The notes beneath the pieces were generated by a model that saw only the letters and a list, made by a program, of their open reading frames with translations, did no database searches and was not told the DNA's origin. A program made the position numbers and the translations under genes. Of a stretch of DNA of 64,000 bases, positions 33,775 to 45,509 are shown one piece after another (positions within the stretch are counted from its first letter, which is position 1; each line of letters starts with the position of its first letter). Source of the DNA: Chrysopilus asiliformis (taxonomy: Eukaryota > Arthropoda > Insecta > Diptera > Rhagionidae); the NCBI GenBank assembly GCA_964034945.1, contig OZ035962.1, forward strand, positions 36,669,943 through 36,733,942, in the 5' to 3' direction.

Positions 33775-34640
33775 ACTAAACAAATTTTTACTTTCCTCTT
33801 CTATAGAAGGAAAGTATTGTATTCGTGACAGAGACCGACTCAAGAACGGGGGCAGATTGAAACTTCTGATGTTCGTACATCTGTCTGTCCGTTTCTTAAC
33901 CCTTTCGGTCCGACTTCGGCTGATGACCCTAAGCAAAAATTGATGTTTGCAAATTTATAATACTCATCTGGGAATGCAATATTCTTAATTTTGTAATGGT
34001 GGTGTATAACTAGTTTTAACTTTTTTCTATAAGAAAACACATAAAATTTGAAAAATTTATTGGACAATAGGGGCGAAAGAGTTAAATAACTCGAGAACGC
34101 GTTGACCTAGCGACTTCAAATTTTTTGTAAATAAATTTCTTCGTAGTTTTCTATCAGCTTTTGAAAAAGTAACGATAGCTGTAATGGGTATATAAAAAAA
34201 TAATAAAATTTTCTATATTTTCTGCTTTATCGGTTTTGTTGTATATTTAACGGTTCTCAAGATATTTGAAAAAAAATCAGCTTTTTGAAAATCGTTGGAA
34301 AATTATGCACTTTTGTGAAAAACACTTATAACAAAATTTATAGGAAATACAATTTTTTACATTTTGTGCTTTAGCGGTTTACATGTATCTCTAACGGTTC
34401 TCAACATATTTGAAGAAAATTAAGTTTCTTGAAAATTTCTCGGTTTTTTTTTGAAAATTCTTCGAAAACTATGCGATTTTATAAAAAAATGCGTATAAAC
34501 GGATTCAAAGGAAATAAAATTTCTTACATTTTTTCCTTTAACGGTTTTTACGTATCTTTAACGGTTCTCCAGAAATTTTAAAAACATGACTTTTTACATA
34601 TTTTTTTCCGAAACATTGCAGAGGAAAATTTTGTGTTGAT
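33775..34640 (+). repeat. R2 dispersed repeat copy, interrupted
   Basis: Opens with TTTCCTCTTCTATAGAAGGA and GTATTGTATTCGTGACAGAG, has the CTGTCTGTCCG core at about 33882, and continues after an inserted MITE with ATAACTCGAGAACGCGTTGA and several AACGGTTCTCAA blocks to GTGTTGATCACAATT. Noncoding. Confidence 0.7.
33900..34081. mobile_element. TTAA-flanked MITE (piggyBac-like), 182 bp, inside R2
   Basis: CCCTTTCGGTCC at the left and GGGGCGAAAGAG at the right between TTAA 33896-33899 and 34082-34085. The R2 copies at 23637 and 35849 have a single TTAA at this place. A related, larger copy lies at about 48415-49240. Confidence 0.8.
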
Positions 34641-35729
34641 CACAATTAATATATCTTATTGTTTTGATTATATTTAGGTTTTACTTTTAAAAACATGAAG
34701 AAGAAACATATTTTTATCACCATTCAAATGGCCAGCTTACAATATGAGCAATAATTTTCATATCTATGTGTAAAACACTTTCGACTGATAATAAGTTTTA
34801 TCAAAATAATTATTACGATCGCGAAATATCAAGTATGTTAATCAAAATTAAATGAAAAAAAATCCAAAGAAAAATCAATAAATCTGATCTTTGTATTATC
34901 TGAATGAATTGTCCATCCTTAACCTAGTTTTAGAGGCGCTTGATGCCACAACTGAGATTCAAATTTTCAGTAAAATTAAAATTTATTCAAATTCGACGTT
35001 TCCATCAAAATAAAATAGTGAGCATGGATAAGCTTAGAGTGGAACACATGCAGCCCATCATTAAATTATTTGCCCTAATGACCTGACTGAAAACCAGTTA
35101 TTCCAGCCAGGTAAGTTGTAATATTATCATGATGGGTAAAGTTTTGTTAATCGTGGTCAGTGTAGAAAGTCGAAAATTTGGCCTTGATGAAGGGCACATA
35201 TGATTGGTAATCATTAAAAGCGAGAGCAAATTGCATAATCGAATTAACGCATTTTTTATTGTAATTCGAAACTACATAGCTGGCTTTATAAGTCGAAGCG
35301 TTGTAATATGTTCGCTTCGACTCAACAAAACCAAACAGAAATTCCCAGAAAACCCAAATAAATTAATCGGATCGCTTAACCTTCGAATTCTGTGGCAGCG
35401 ATGATTAAAATATTATAACCTAATTTTATCTATATACAAATATGGATGTCAAACAAAAAATTGCGTAAAAATATTGTAGAAAAATTTGAACTAATGTTTT
35501 ATTTAAAAAAAACTAATTTTAATATCGGAAATATCTTTTTTAAACAAAACTTGAGTTTTTTTTTTAAATTCTGAGTCTGACAAAATTTTGCTGTAATTAT
35601 TCTAGGAAGCATAAATCAAGGATGCCTACGAATTGAGCTGAGCGAAATTCTAGGGGGGATATAAAACAATAGTTCTTAAAAATCTTGGAAGAGTTTACCT
35701 TGTCGGAGGCCGAATTTCAAGCTCGAGTA
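34641..35729. other. No gene; isolated splice-donor-like site
   Basis: CCAGCCAG|GTAAGT at 35101-35114 is a strong donor consensus preceded by a short ATGGATAAGC frame of 20 codons. Nothing else supports an exon. Confidence 0.3.
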
Positions 35730-35935
35730 ATTACTTTCCTCTTCTATAGAGGGAAAGTATTGTATTCATGACGGAGACCGACTCGAGAATAGGGGAAGAG
35801 AGAAACTTTCTGATCAGGGCGAAATCCGTTTCAGGTTAAATTATGTACGTATCTTAAATAGCTCGAGAACGCGTTGACGTAGCAGCTTGATTTTTTTAAA
35901 TAAGTAGTTTTTTATCAACTTTTGAAAAAGTAATG
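35730..35935 (+). repeat. R2 dispersed repeat copy
   Basis: TTTCCTCTTCTATAGAGGGA, GTATTGTATTCATGACGGAG and CGTATCTTAAATAGCTCGAG in order; empty at the TTAA site. Confidence 0.7.
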
Positions 35936-36067
35936 GTGAAACCAAAGGGTATATTAGATTTGCCTTACCGTTTGTAACGCCAAGATCCCGTTATCACACA
36001 CAAAAATGAATTACACCAGTGTGTTTAGAATGATAAAAATAATTAATTTTTGCATGTCCGTCCGTCT
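35936..36067 (-). repeat. R1 dispersed repeat, first half
   Basis: AACCAAAGGGTATATTAGAT, GCCTTACCGTTTGTAACGCC, and TTTTTGCATGTCCGTCCGTCT. It continues at 36950 after an inserted element. It supplies the empty TA site for the 29585-32919 element. Confidence 0.75.
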
Positions 36068-36949
36068 CACAGTGTGTCGCGTAGAACAACCTAGCTGGAC
36101 AAAATTATTTTTCGGCAGTGTTGCATTCGTATCAATTAGTTTGTTAGTATTAAAATAATATAAATCATTTTTCTAATGTTTTCTTTATTATTTTTTAAGG
36201 AAATTAGTTACAGGATTATGAAGTTATAAAAATTCAAAAAAAAAATACTAAAATAACCTAAAAATCCATAATACAAGAAATGTAAGAATCGTAGTATCTT
36301 AAAATACATTTTTTTACATTGAATACAATATTCATATTAATAAAATAATTTTATAAGTAACGTTCCTCATCGGAATCCGAGGTATCAGTTATCAGTAAAG
36401 GTTTTCTTAAAAAAAAAACAAAAAAATATAGTTGTACTTGAGTGTGCTGGCTAAAATTTATACTATTATAAACAAAAATGATGCAGCTAGGATATATGCA
36501 AAATTTAACCCGGGTAGGTACATGTGGGTACATATTATTTTCAGACTTTGAAAGTTGTGAAACAAGGAAAAAATAACAGGTATTTTACTGATACTTTCAA
36601 CACATTCTTTCATATTATTTGAATAACATACAAATTAATATTAATTGTAAAAAATATATTACTTGCCCTCAGAAATAAGATCCATTATTAAAAATATTCC
36701 ACAATTGCAAACTGACACAGTAAGCTGGTGAACAAAGTATCGCGAAAATGTGACTGGCGTAAATTACAACAATTGCACTTAACAATTGACTCAACTTTAA
36801 ATCCTTATCTTTAATTACCGTTAGATGTTAGATATAAACCATAGTCTGTTTTGAAACTTTGAAGGTGTTGTTTACATCAGTTTTTAGCTCATTGCTGGGA
36901 ATCTGGTAATGACTTTTGTCCATCTAGATTGGTCAGATGACACACTGTG
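36068..36949. mobile_element. 882-bp TIR element inserted in R1
   Basis: CACAGTGTGTC at the left mirrors GACACACTGTG at the right; CGTCT flanks both sides (36063-36067, 36950-36954), although the host is a GTCT microsatellite so duplication length is ambiguous. Interior AT-rich and noncoding. Confidence 0.6.
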
Positions 36950-37385
36950 CGTCTGTCCGTTTGTCAGTCTGTCCGTCCGTCTGTCTGTCCGTCCGTCCGT
37001 CTGTGGTGCGGCTAGCGGGCGCACGGATTGAGCTACAGACTTGAAATTTTGAGCAGATCGGTTTTTCGTAAAATGCGAGGCTAAGTTCGTTAATGGGCAA
37101 AAATGGACCATTACGAACTAAAACGTTTTTTGCGAATATCTCAAAAACGGTGCATCTTATCAAAAAAGTGCAAGAACAAAAGTTATTTAGGATATGATTC
37201 TACATAAAACTCCCATACATCAAAATCCGATTGGAATAAATTTTAAAAAATCTTATTGGAAAGTTTGACTCAAAGTGGAATTTTGGTACAACTGTTCGAA
37301 TTTTGATACGAATGTCACCATACGGGTTTTCAATAATTGCTAGATTGGCAATTATAGCTTTTGTTATGTTTATATTAATATTTGA
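36950..37385 (-). repeat. R1 dispersed repeat, second half
   Basis: CGTCTGTCCG core, GGATTGAGCTACAGACTTGA, TAATGGGCAAAAATGGACCA, and TCACCATACGGGTTTTCAAT, i.e. the reverse of 29112-29490. Confidence 0.75.
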
Positions 37386-37528
37386 AATTCATTGAAATTG
37401 AATTGATTTAAACGTGTAGAATAAAATATGCACGAATGCAATTAGAATGATAAAAGTGGTTATGATTTCTGAATACTCGTTGGTCTTGTTTATGAACATA
37501 ATAACAGCGATCTTAATTTGCAATTGGA

Positions 37529-37916
37529 GGGCTCAGAATAGAAGGGGCTCAGGTCCAGAAAATCAGATGTTGAGAAATTAAGCGTTAAAATTTTTATATC
37601 CCTAATAATTCGCAAATACATATTAACACAAATTGGTAGGTCAAAGATTATATTCTAACAAGACTGAGTATTTTGATAAGTTTAAAAATCAAGAAGTTTA
37701 AAAAAAAGAAAATAACGTAAGTGGATTTGATGCATTTCAGCACTGAAACAAATTTTTTTCTTCTCAGCCAGCAATTGAATTACAGCTCACAGTTCTAGTT
37801 ACGCAGGAAGTAGGACTTGAAACTTTTTTATACTGAATTCACTAATATTATTACATACTCTGGAAAACTGCAAAAGTGGACTTGATACACTTCTATTCTG
37901 AGCCCTTCAATTTGAG
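37529..37916. mobile_element. MITE with AGGGCTCAGAATAGAAG ends (about 388 bp)
   Basis: The left end AGGGCTCAGAATAGAAG is mirrored by CTTCTATTCTGAGCCCT at the right. CAATTG and CAATTTG flank the two ends. Interior has repeated GTGGATTTGATGCA/GTGGACTTGATACA motifs. Confidence 0.6.
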
Positions 37917-37919
37917 ACA

Positions 37920-40120
37920 CTTGGTATACTAAAAGAAAAACATTAACCAGAAATTATTGTGTTCCTAACATTTATGTATTCATTTTTCCTCGTTTAACTA
38001 AACCAATATTAGTAATTTAATGTTATCAAATGTCACCTGTTATTCGATGTTTGAAATATAACGCAATTAAACACGCAATTAAGCATGAATTTATGTAATT
38101 AATTCATGTGGACAAACATTTTCCAATAATGATCTCCATGACATAAGTTTTCTACAAATTAGCCTTGATAACATCAGATTTAAATCAGATATAGGAAATT
38201 GTAGAAATATACTAAAAGTAATAAACAATTAATGCAATTGCTAGCACACGTCCCTTGCAAAACAAATAAAAAAAAATTAAAATCATGAAACCATAAATCT
38301 CTTGGTTTGTATATGAATTAAAAATACAACTTTGAAATCCATTTGTTTTGCTGAATTAATTTGAAATTCACTTTTTAAATACTGTTAACCTGCAATCTTG
38401 ACTCGAGTTTCGTTTATTTTTATTCTGATTTTATTCATACAGTAATCAATTAATAAATAATTTTTCGAGGTGTAGGTGAAGGTTTTTTTGTTTTTTTTTT
38501 TGCTTTCAGTGATCAAGATATAAATTGCAATTTAATAAAAAGTAAGTGATATTAATGAAAACGTTTATTATAAAAATTAAAATTATTAGATATTAATTAA
38601 ACGATAAATCACAGTAAAATAAACATTCTATGAAAGTAAAAAAAAACGCATAATAATACAATTTATATTCTTTTATTATTTTAAATATAGCTGTTTATAT
38701 GTGCAATATAGAGCAGTTAAAATACACTAATCTTATATAATATTTGGTGTTTTTAAGATCGGATTATTTGAATACATCCTCATTATGTTTCAATTTTCGT
38801 GCAAAAACATCTGATGTCTAATCGCGTCTATTTCATACGCAGGGTCAGTTTTGCCATGCTGCTTGCACGTTAATCAAACACTGTGGGTTTTGATGAAATA
38901 AAAGGAACTCGTTGCCCTGATTTTTTCAACATTAATAGTTTTTGAAATATCGTAAAACAGCTTTCGCTTAATTGCCCTGCATTTCATACGCGGCTAGTTA
39001 TTTTCAAATGAGATTTTCCTTTTAAAAATTGAGGCTCGTCCGTTTTATATATATTTTGAAATCTTTGGAAATTGGGAATAATAAAATATAGGTACTCTGG
39101 TGAAATCAGTTATTCCCCTGCAATCATTTACTGTATTTTTAGTAAAAAGTTTACTGTGCTTCAGAAAATCATACCGTCCTTGAGTAAATTTTACTGGCAA
39201 AATAGTAAAAATGAATATTCTTTGTTTGAATATTCATTGCCCAGTAAAATCCTAGCGAAATCCTAGTAAAATTTTACTAGATGTTGATAAATATTAGATA
39301 GAGAAAATGTTTTTTTCCCGTAAATTGATTCCACATTTTCCCTCGCAAAGTCTTGGCAAAAAAATGTTTATTGTGATTTTGACAAAAGGGCGGTGTGGCT
39401 CAAATGGTAAAGCATTGAAAACGTTCACGGTAAAACTTTTTGAGTTAAATTTTAACCTTTTTAGTATTGTATACAGTTCCCAGTTCCACACTGAGAAAAG
39501 ATTAAAATTTAATCTCGCGAAAGATTATTATTTTTTTAATCTTTTTTTATTTAAACGTAATCCAAATAAGTTATTGATTTTAATACTTTTTTTATTTAAA
39601 TTTAATGCAATCTCATTATTTTTTAAATGCATTTTTGTATTTCAATGTAATGTAAATGCGCTATAAAAAATTTTTTTTTTTCAAATTTAATATTCTTATT
39701 AAAATTTGATTTATTGATAAACGTCCGTTTTTTATATTGATAAACGTACCTATAACGGAAGGAAAAATTTAAAAAAATATTGAAAAATAATACAAATTTC
39801 ATTAAAAAAATATATCGAATTCCAGAACTGAGATTAAAAGTTAATACAAAAAGCATACCCATTTAATGCTGTTGTAATTAAATGCAATACTTTTTTTATA
39901 ACAATCTATCAAACTCTAAAGAAGTATTGAAAAATAATATAAGTCTGATTAAAATTGTAGTTAATCCTTTGGGAGGATTGAAATTTAATAGAGAAGGTAT
40001 AAAAAAATGTCGAATTCCAGAAATGGGATTAAAAGTTAGTTTAATTATTTTAACCATGTAAGAAAACCAATCGTGAAATTCCGATTTTTATACATACTAT
40101 ATATGAGAATCATTTAGAAG
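37920..40120. other. No gene; AT-rich low-complexity tracts
   Basis: 38800-39040 (TTTGCCATGCTGCTTGCACG ... TGCCCTGCATTTCATACGCG) is an inverted relative of 53830-54000. 39080-39290 repeats AGTAAAATTTTACT; 39490-40040 repeats AGATTAAAATTTAATC. GGTGTGGCTCAAATGGTAAA at 39396 looks like a tRNA A box but has no B box. Confidence 0.45.
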
Positions 40121-40126
40121 TATTTG

Positions 40127-41170
40127 ACCATGTTCAGATGAGTTGAAATAGTCCGCCTAAATAGGATGGATGAAATATTGCTCGTGTTCAGATTGAGACT
40201 ATTTAACCCTCATACTGTCCTTAAGAAAAATAACGTATGATGTCTTCGTGGGTCAAGAATGACCCATTATGACCCATTTATGACCCATGAAGACTACAGT
40301 GCTCTTCAATGGATTAAAATATGAACAAATAGATTATTGTTTTCGGTATTCAAAAGAAATTTGTTCACAGAGCCTACACCATACAAACATTGTTCCTGTA
40401 GTTGAGAAGATACTTTTAATTAAAATCGAATTTGGGTCAGAAATGACCCGAGGACAGTATGAGGGTTAAACCAGTAGCTGTGAACAATCAGACTGGTGTG
40501 AAACATTTGGGAAACGGAACATTTCTAAAGAATTGCAATTAATACGTGGCTGCCTTTAGCATTGCGATGTGTTTCATCGACGACGACCGAAACAATAATG
40601 ACAATGGAACACATTCGATATGGCAGCTAACCGATCAGAGCCAGGGATTAGGAGGGAAGTAGATTGGACCAAAAATAGTAGTAGATTGATACTAATAGTA
40701 GCAGATTTTCAAAAAAAAAACCTTTTCTACCTATGCCGATATACCGATTTGTATAACTAAATCTAAATAGCTTTATATTCATAATACCAAAATTTGATCA
40801 ACAAAAAACTTGCTGTAGTTCAGAAAATGACATTTAAAAACTTCTTTTGTATTGGCTGCCTCATAATTAATTTCGTTAGAAGCTTTTTACATTTAACATG
40901 TATAATACAATTTTTTGGTTGATTCATGTATTTTACAAAAAACAGTAGTAGATTTGACTTACTACGCACCAAGGCTTTTGAAGGCGAAAATAGTAGTAGA
41001 TTTACTACAATTGTAGAATGGGAACATCGCTGATCAAAGCACGACAAGCGGAACTCTGAAAATGGAGATTTTAGTTTTGAGGAGGATTTTCCTATCAGCA
41101 GTCCCACTTCCTCAGCTTGCCTTAATGTTGCCAGATTCTGTCCTAATTAGGCGGACTATTTCAACCAATG
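40127..41170. mobile_element. MITE 'D', long form (about 1.04 kb)
   Basis: Left AGTTGAAATAGTCCGCCTAA is mirrored by TTAGGCGGACTATTTCAACC. The right 70 bp (CCCACTTCCTCAGCTTGCC) matches the short form at 3665-3780. A TTAA MITE is nested inside. Stretches of TAGTAGATTTACTAC are internal. Confidence 0.65.
40207..40465. mobile_element. TTAA-flanked MITE (piggyBac-like), 259 bp
   Basis: CCCTCATACTGTCCT and AGGACAGTATGAGGG between TTAA 40203-40206 and 40466-40469. Subterminal ATGACCCA/TGGGTCA repeats are present. CCC-start plus TTAA is classical piggyBac. Confidence 0.85.
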
Positions 41171-41309
41171 TGGCTCTATTAGATTAATGGCATATTCAAA
41201 TGGCCTGCTTTTTTGCTCGAAATTGCTCGATCTATATTTTGAATCGAATAAAAGTCGAAGAGTAGGCGAATCTTCAGAGTAGAGCTAAATCTGTGATTCG
41301 AATTCGCCA

Positions 41310-41780
41310 TTACTATACCGTTTGCAACACACCTGGTAAAAATGAACTACACCCAAGTGCTTGGTATGACAAAAGATTTTCATTTTCGCATGTCCGTCCG
41401 TCTGTTTGTCTGCCGTGAACACTAGAACTTTTGAAACGATGGAATCAGACTTGAAATTTTTTACACTGGCATTTCTCGAAGATGAAAAGGCTAGGTTCTT
41501 TAACAGGCAATATCGGACCATTCCTGCCCCCTTCCCCATACAAACGAAACAGTTTTTTCCACTTTTCTCGAAAGCGGTTCGTCTTATCAAAAAGTTATTA
41601 AGACAAAATGTTTTTAAAACAAGATTTTTCTTTAAAAAAAAATCATTGGATTTTGATATATGGAAGAGTTATATAAAATAATATTCTAAACACATTTTTG
41701 GTTTAGACATTTTTCTATGCAATGCACCGTTTTCGAGAAAATCGGATTTGTATGGGCCAGAAGGGGGACTTTCCACGATA
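41310..41780 (-). repeat. R1 dispersed repeat copy
   Basis: TTTGCAACACACCTGGTAAA, GGTATGACAAAAGATTTTCA, CGCATGTCCGTCCGTCTGTT, then GGACCATTCCTGCCCCCTTC. Diverged from the other copies. Confidence 0.65.
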
Positions 41781-41952
41781 ACTTATTACTTAAGATCTCT
41801 AGGTTTATCCATTCGAAAGTGATCGTCTTTTTTGATCTTTTTTTTTTAATTTTAATTTTTTTAAAAATTAAAATCTTTTGTCATCCCATACATCCAGGTG
41901 ATATTTTTGTCGATTGATTTGATACGTTAAAAATGTTATACTAAATTTAATA

Positions 41953-42701
41953 CAGATATCCCTCGAGTTAAGCTTGATCCAGACTACACGATGTACGGGG
42001 TACGAGGTTGGCACGTACCCCGAACATCGAGTGTTTGGATGGGAAATTTACACATGGTTTCACCTAGTGAGTAAAATCAGAAGCTGTTTGAATTTCCTCG
42101 TACGTGGTAACCCCGTACATGGCAACATCGTAGGTGTGGATGGAACAGTTCGGGGTTTTCCATTGACGTAGTGGTATTTCGAAGTGGCAGATTTTCGTAA
42201 TTTTCCAAAAGAATTTGTATTAGAATTTATTGAACTTTACCGAAGTTTTCCTTGCGTATGGAAAATAAAAAGTAAAGATTATTTAGAGAGCCATTTTTTA
42301 CGTTTGCTAATTTTTGATTTTGTTTTACACATAAAACCGCCGCCACTGCTAGCAATATGTCACGAAGCTCAAAACACGAATGAGCAAAACCTTGTGCAGT
42401 GTGGATACAGTTCCATGTACGAGGAAACCAGAAACCTCGTACCTCGTACCCCGTACATCGTGTAGTGTGGATCAAGCTTTACGCGGTGATTTGGTTCCGC
42501 GTAACTCGAAACCGCGTAAGTGTAGACTCATGATTAGTGCAAACTACAATACATACCTATTATCTTTTTTATATAAAAACATTCATCTATAATTACAATA
42601 TTTTCTTTTTAAATAAAAATTGCTCCAAAACAGCGTAACTCAAGTACCGCGTAACTCGAGCACTGTCGCAATTTTTTTCTGCGTAACTCGAGGTATACCT
42701 G
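41953..42701. mobile_element. TA-flanked MITE hosting a nested MITE
   Basis: CAGATATCCCTCGAGTTACG (with the nested insertion removed) mirrors the right end CGTAACTCGAGGTATACCTG; TA at 41951-41952 and 42702-42703. GCGTAACTCGAG recurs internally. Tc1/mariner or pogo type by target site. Confidence 0.75.
41971..42478. mobile_element. Nested TTA-flanked MITE (PIF/Harbinger-like), 508 bp
   Basis: AGCTTGATCCAGACTACACG mirrors the right end (AGCTTGATCCACACTACACG read inward), with TTA at 41968-41970 and 42479-42481. Removing it with one TTA restores the GAGTTACGCGG of the host element. The ends repeat GTACGGGGTACGAGG; overlapping ORFs are by-products. Confidence 0.85.
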
Positions 42702-42727
42702 TATAATAATATATGGTTCTCATATAG

Positions 42728-42879
42728 AGCAGAACAAGGTGCCGAAGGCGAAATTATTCACGGTTAAACATGAATTCTTCGACTTCAAAGCCAAAATTGA
42801 TTCCGAAGATTTTAAAACGACCGTTGGTGATATATTGACCACTCCAGCGAGTCCTGCGTCTGTCCAACGCGAAAATTAG
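42728..42879 (+). CDS. Possible 3'-terminal exon, about 49 codons
   Basis: A well-composed open frame follows a possible acceptor (CTCATATAG, 42719-42727) and reads QNKVPKAKLFTVKHEFFDFK ... TTPASPASVQREN before TAG at 42877-42879. Lys/Glu/Asp rich, with third positions unlike surrounding AT-rich DNA. I do not recognise the protein. Its upstream neighbour is the MITE above, so any intron would have to span it. Could be a host last exon or a relic. Confidence 0.3.
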
Positions 42880-44430
42880 TTTTTGGACCACTTCTATCTA
42901 GTCCTCTCCTACTGAACCATTTAGTTGATCGAATTGCGGATTAGACTTTCCATAGAAATCCATTATCTAAATTACACCTAAAATTAAAAACTAGTTTAGT
43001 TTTTACTAGTTTTGGTCATTAGAGTCAATAAGTTTTTTTTAAAGGATTTTTGGATTTATATTGTATGTTAGCAAAATTTTAATTTTCATGTTTAATACAG
43101 CCACGAGGTTATCATCCTAAAAGAAAAGTTAGGTCTGACGAGTAACAAAAATAACAAAAATATTATAACATCAACTGTCGTGAAATTATTACTCATAGTA
43201 TTTTTTTTTCGCGTGTAATTTTATCGGCATTGTAATAGACGCATACATTTAGAGTTTTTATTAAGTTATTTGTAGCCAGGAAGTGTTTTGCTCAAGGATA
43301 TCGAAAATGTTTACTGCCATATTGCAGCGTACAGACGATAATCGACATTGCACGGTCGCAGTCATACCACTTCTCTAATTCGCATGTTTCTGTTTCTAAG
43401 AGCTCTAAGCTAGTGACTTTGAAATTGTCAATGTGAATATTTTTATGTGTTTGTATGTTTGTAGCCAGATAGATTTGCACTTGAACGAGTCATAGGCTTA
43501 AAGCCTCATAGAAATCACTCGCGTAACTTATTTCAAGTTTGTCATTACATCGAAAGCATAATAAAACAAAAAGGTATTTTAGCAGAAAAAGAAGAGAAAA
43601 AATGTCTGAAACTGCATTATGTGATGATTAGAGGGCGCTGAGAAGTAAGAAAACAATCATATAGTAGACGAGGCCAAATGCTTTGTATTTTTTTTTTTTG
43701 ACATCAAATCAGAATAGAACAAATGGCGATAGTGCACAACTTATTCATATTAATTATCTTAATGATAACAATAAAGCTTGAACGACGGATTTCACGAAAC
43801 TTCGAATGTTCTTTTTGCTTGAAAAGATTTAGCGGTCGTTAAAAATTCCGTGAAACTCACCATATATATCAATAATTTTGAAGTTTAAATCATCAGAAAT
43901 TTTTTCCAAACTTTTTCATTTATTTAGGGTGATAAAATGAGAAGGAGGCGAGGGGGAGGGGGAAAGAGATGTATAATTTGAATCACTCTTACTGAAAGAG
44001 TGATTTTATGTGTCAAATTTTTCAAAAATTTGAACCATCAAAAATTTTATGTGTCCAATTTCAAAATCAAACATTTTTTGTGTCCAATTTTTCAAAAAAT
44101 TGACCAGTCAAAAATTTTATGTGTTAATTTTTTTCAAAAATGCATCCAAAAGTATCCACGTAAGTGTGCTTGCTAAAAAAGATATGCGGTTAGTTCTGAT
44201 ACTTTTCGCCTAAAATAGTAACGGCTTTTCCTAGAAGCTGTTTCTTATCTACCTATTCTTTCTAACATAAAAAAAAGTACTAAAATTACTTCAAAAACCG
44301 AAACCATAACGGGGCTCGCACGTCCGCGGGTCATGTATTCATCGACTCTGTTTGATATGTGTGTTCGTACATATAATGCATGTAAAGACTATTTTTAAAT
44401 CGACTTCTACTTAATCAATTTTTACGCTTT
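42880..44430. other. No gene; tandem repeat at 43995-44140
   Basis: 43995-44140 has about four imperfect units of TTTTATGTGTCCAATTTTTC/AAAAA. A 62-codon frame on the minus strand at 43292-43480 is unsupported. Confidence 0.45.
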
Positions 44431-44431
44431 A

Positions 44432-44789
44432 AGTCTGAGTTACATTGCGACGACAACGCCACCAAAGTTTGAAAAATTGAACTTTTGTCGCGACGACATC
44501 GAATGACAGTTGAATTGTTTGGTTAGGTTAATTGTGTTTGAGTTGCTCTCTTTTGGTGAAAAATTGGCAATTTTATCAAAATGCAGAAATTATCAATAGT
44601 AGCATATAATAATATTTTCTTTACTTTCTACACTCTCATCTTTAACTTTCAAAAAAATTTATTAGGTTATGGGATTTTTTGTCGCGTGTTCTCAGCGTTG
44701 GTTATGTAACTTGGATCACGATAACGACAATGTCGCGCTACTCTCGTCGACGTCTCGTGTCGTCTTGTCGTCGCAATGTAACTCAGGCT
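44432..44789. mobile_element. TTA-flanked MITE (PIF/Harbinger-like), 358 bp
   Basis: AGTCTGAGTTACATTGCGAC mirrors GTCGCAATGTAACTCAGGCT; TTA at 44429-44431 and 44790-44792. Interior repeats CGACGACA. A diverged relative may follow at 44827-45160 (AGCCGGGAATAAAATTACGC). Confidence 0.85.
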
Positions 44790-45169
44790 TTACTCCGAAA
44801 CTACGAGTTTTTCATTAGCCTTAAGCCGGGAATAAAATTACGCCGACACGACAATTATGACGAGAAATTCTATTTGAAACTAATGGCACTCTGTGTTTCT
44901 GTTCAGTATCAAATAGAATTATATCGAATTTACCTTTTGTCGGTCAGCTCGCCGACAAAATTTCGAGATTTAAAATAACATCTTATGGAGACGTCATAAA
45001 ATCTAAATTTCATCACCGAAAGAAAGTATTATGAAATATAGTTATTATTATATGTGACTCACCGTTCGACTGAAAAGCAATTTATATTTACGACGACAAA
45101 ATGTGTTCAATTGTGTTCGTAATACATTGTCGCCGTAATCTTGTCGTTTCGGGCCAATTATGTTTCGCA

Positions 45170-45509
45170 CTTTATTAATGAGAAAAGTTGGAGACTATAT
45201 ATAGGATTTCCTATATCTTTGTTTTTTACCGGAACTGCGTATCTCAAACCGTTACCGAGTTATACCGTTATTTCAAAAAAATCAGTTTTTTTAAACTATT
45301 TTGAAAAATACCGGGTTGTTGGCAGGTCAATGTATGAGATAAAGTAACGAGAATAGCATTTCCGATAATTTTGTCTTTCATAGTTATCCGCTATTTTTTA
45401 TCATTATCGAGATATTGTCATTAAAAGTTAAGAAAATAGATTTTTGCGCATTGCTTGCAAACTAACGGTTTTTCGAAAAAAAAAAGTTTAAGGGAGATAG
45501 CGAGAATTA
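45170..45509. repeat. Dispersed repeat related to 51000-51660
   Basis: ATCTCAAACCGTTACCGAGT, AACCGTTATTTCAAAAAAATC-like and AAACTAACGGTTTTTCGA recur at 51180-51420. The mariner is inserted at its right edge. Confidence 0.5.

Noticed and set aside
39396..39470. tRNA gene suggested by GGTGTGGCTCAAATGGTAAA
   Set aside because: A-box-like only; no B box, no acceptor pairing, no cloverleaf.
41974..42592. ORFs of 65-93 codons on both strands
   Set aside because: Fall in the nested TTA MITE, created by GTACGGGGTACGAGG-type repeats.
43292..43480. 62-codon minus-strand ORF ending KHFRYP
   Set aside because: Composition looks plausible but there is no splice, promoter or homology support.
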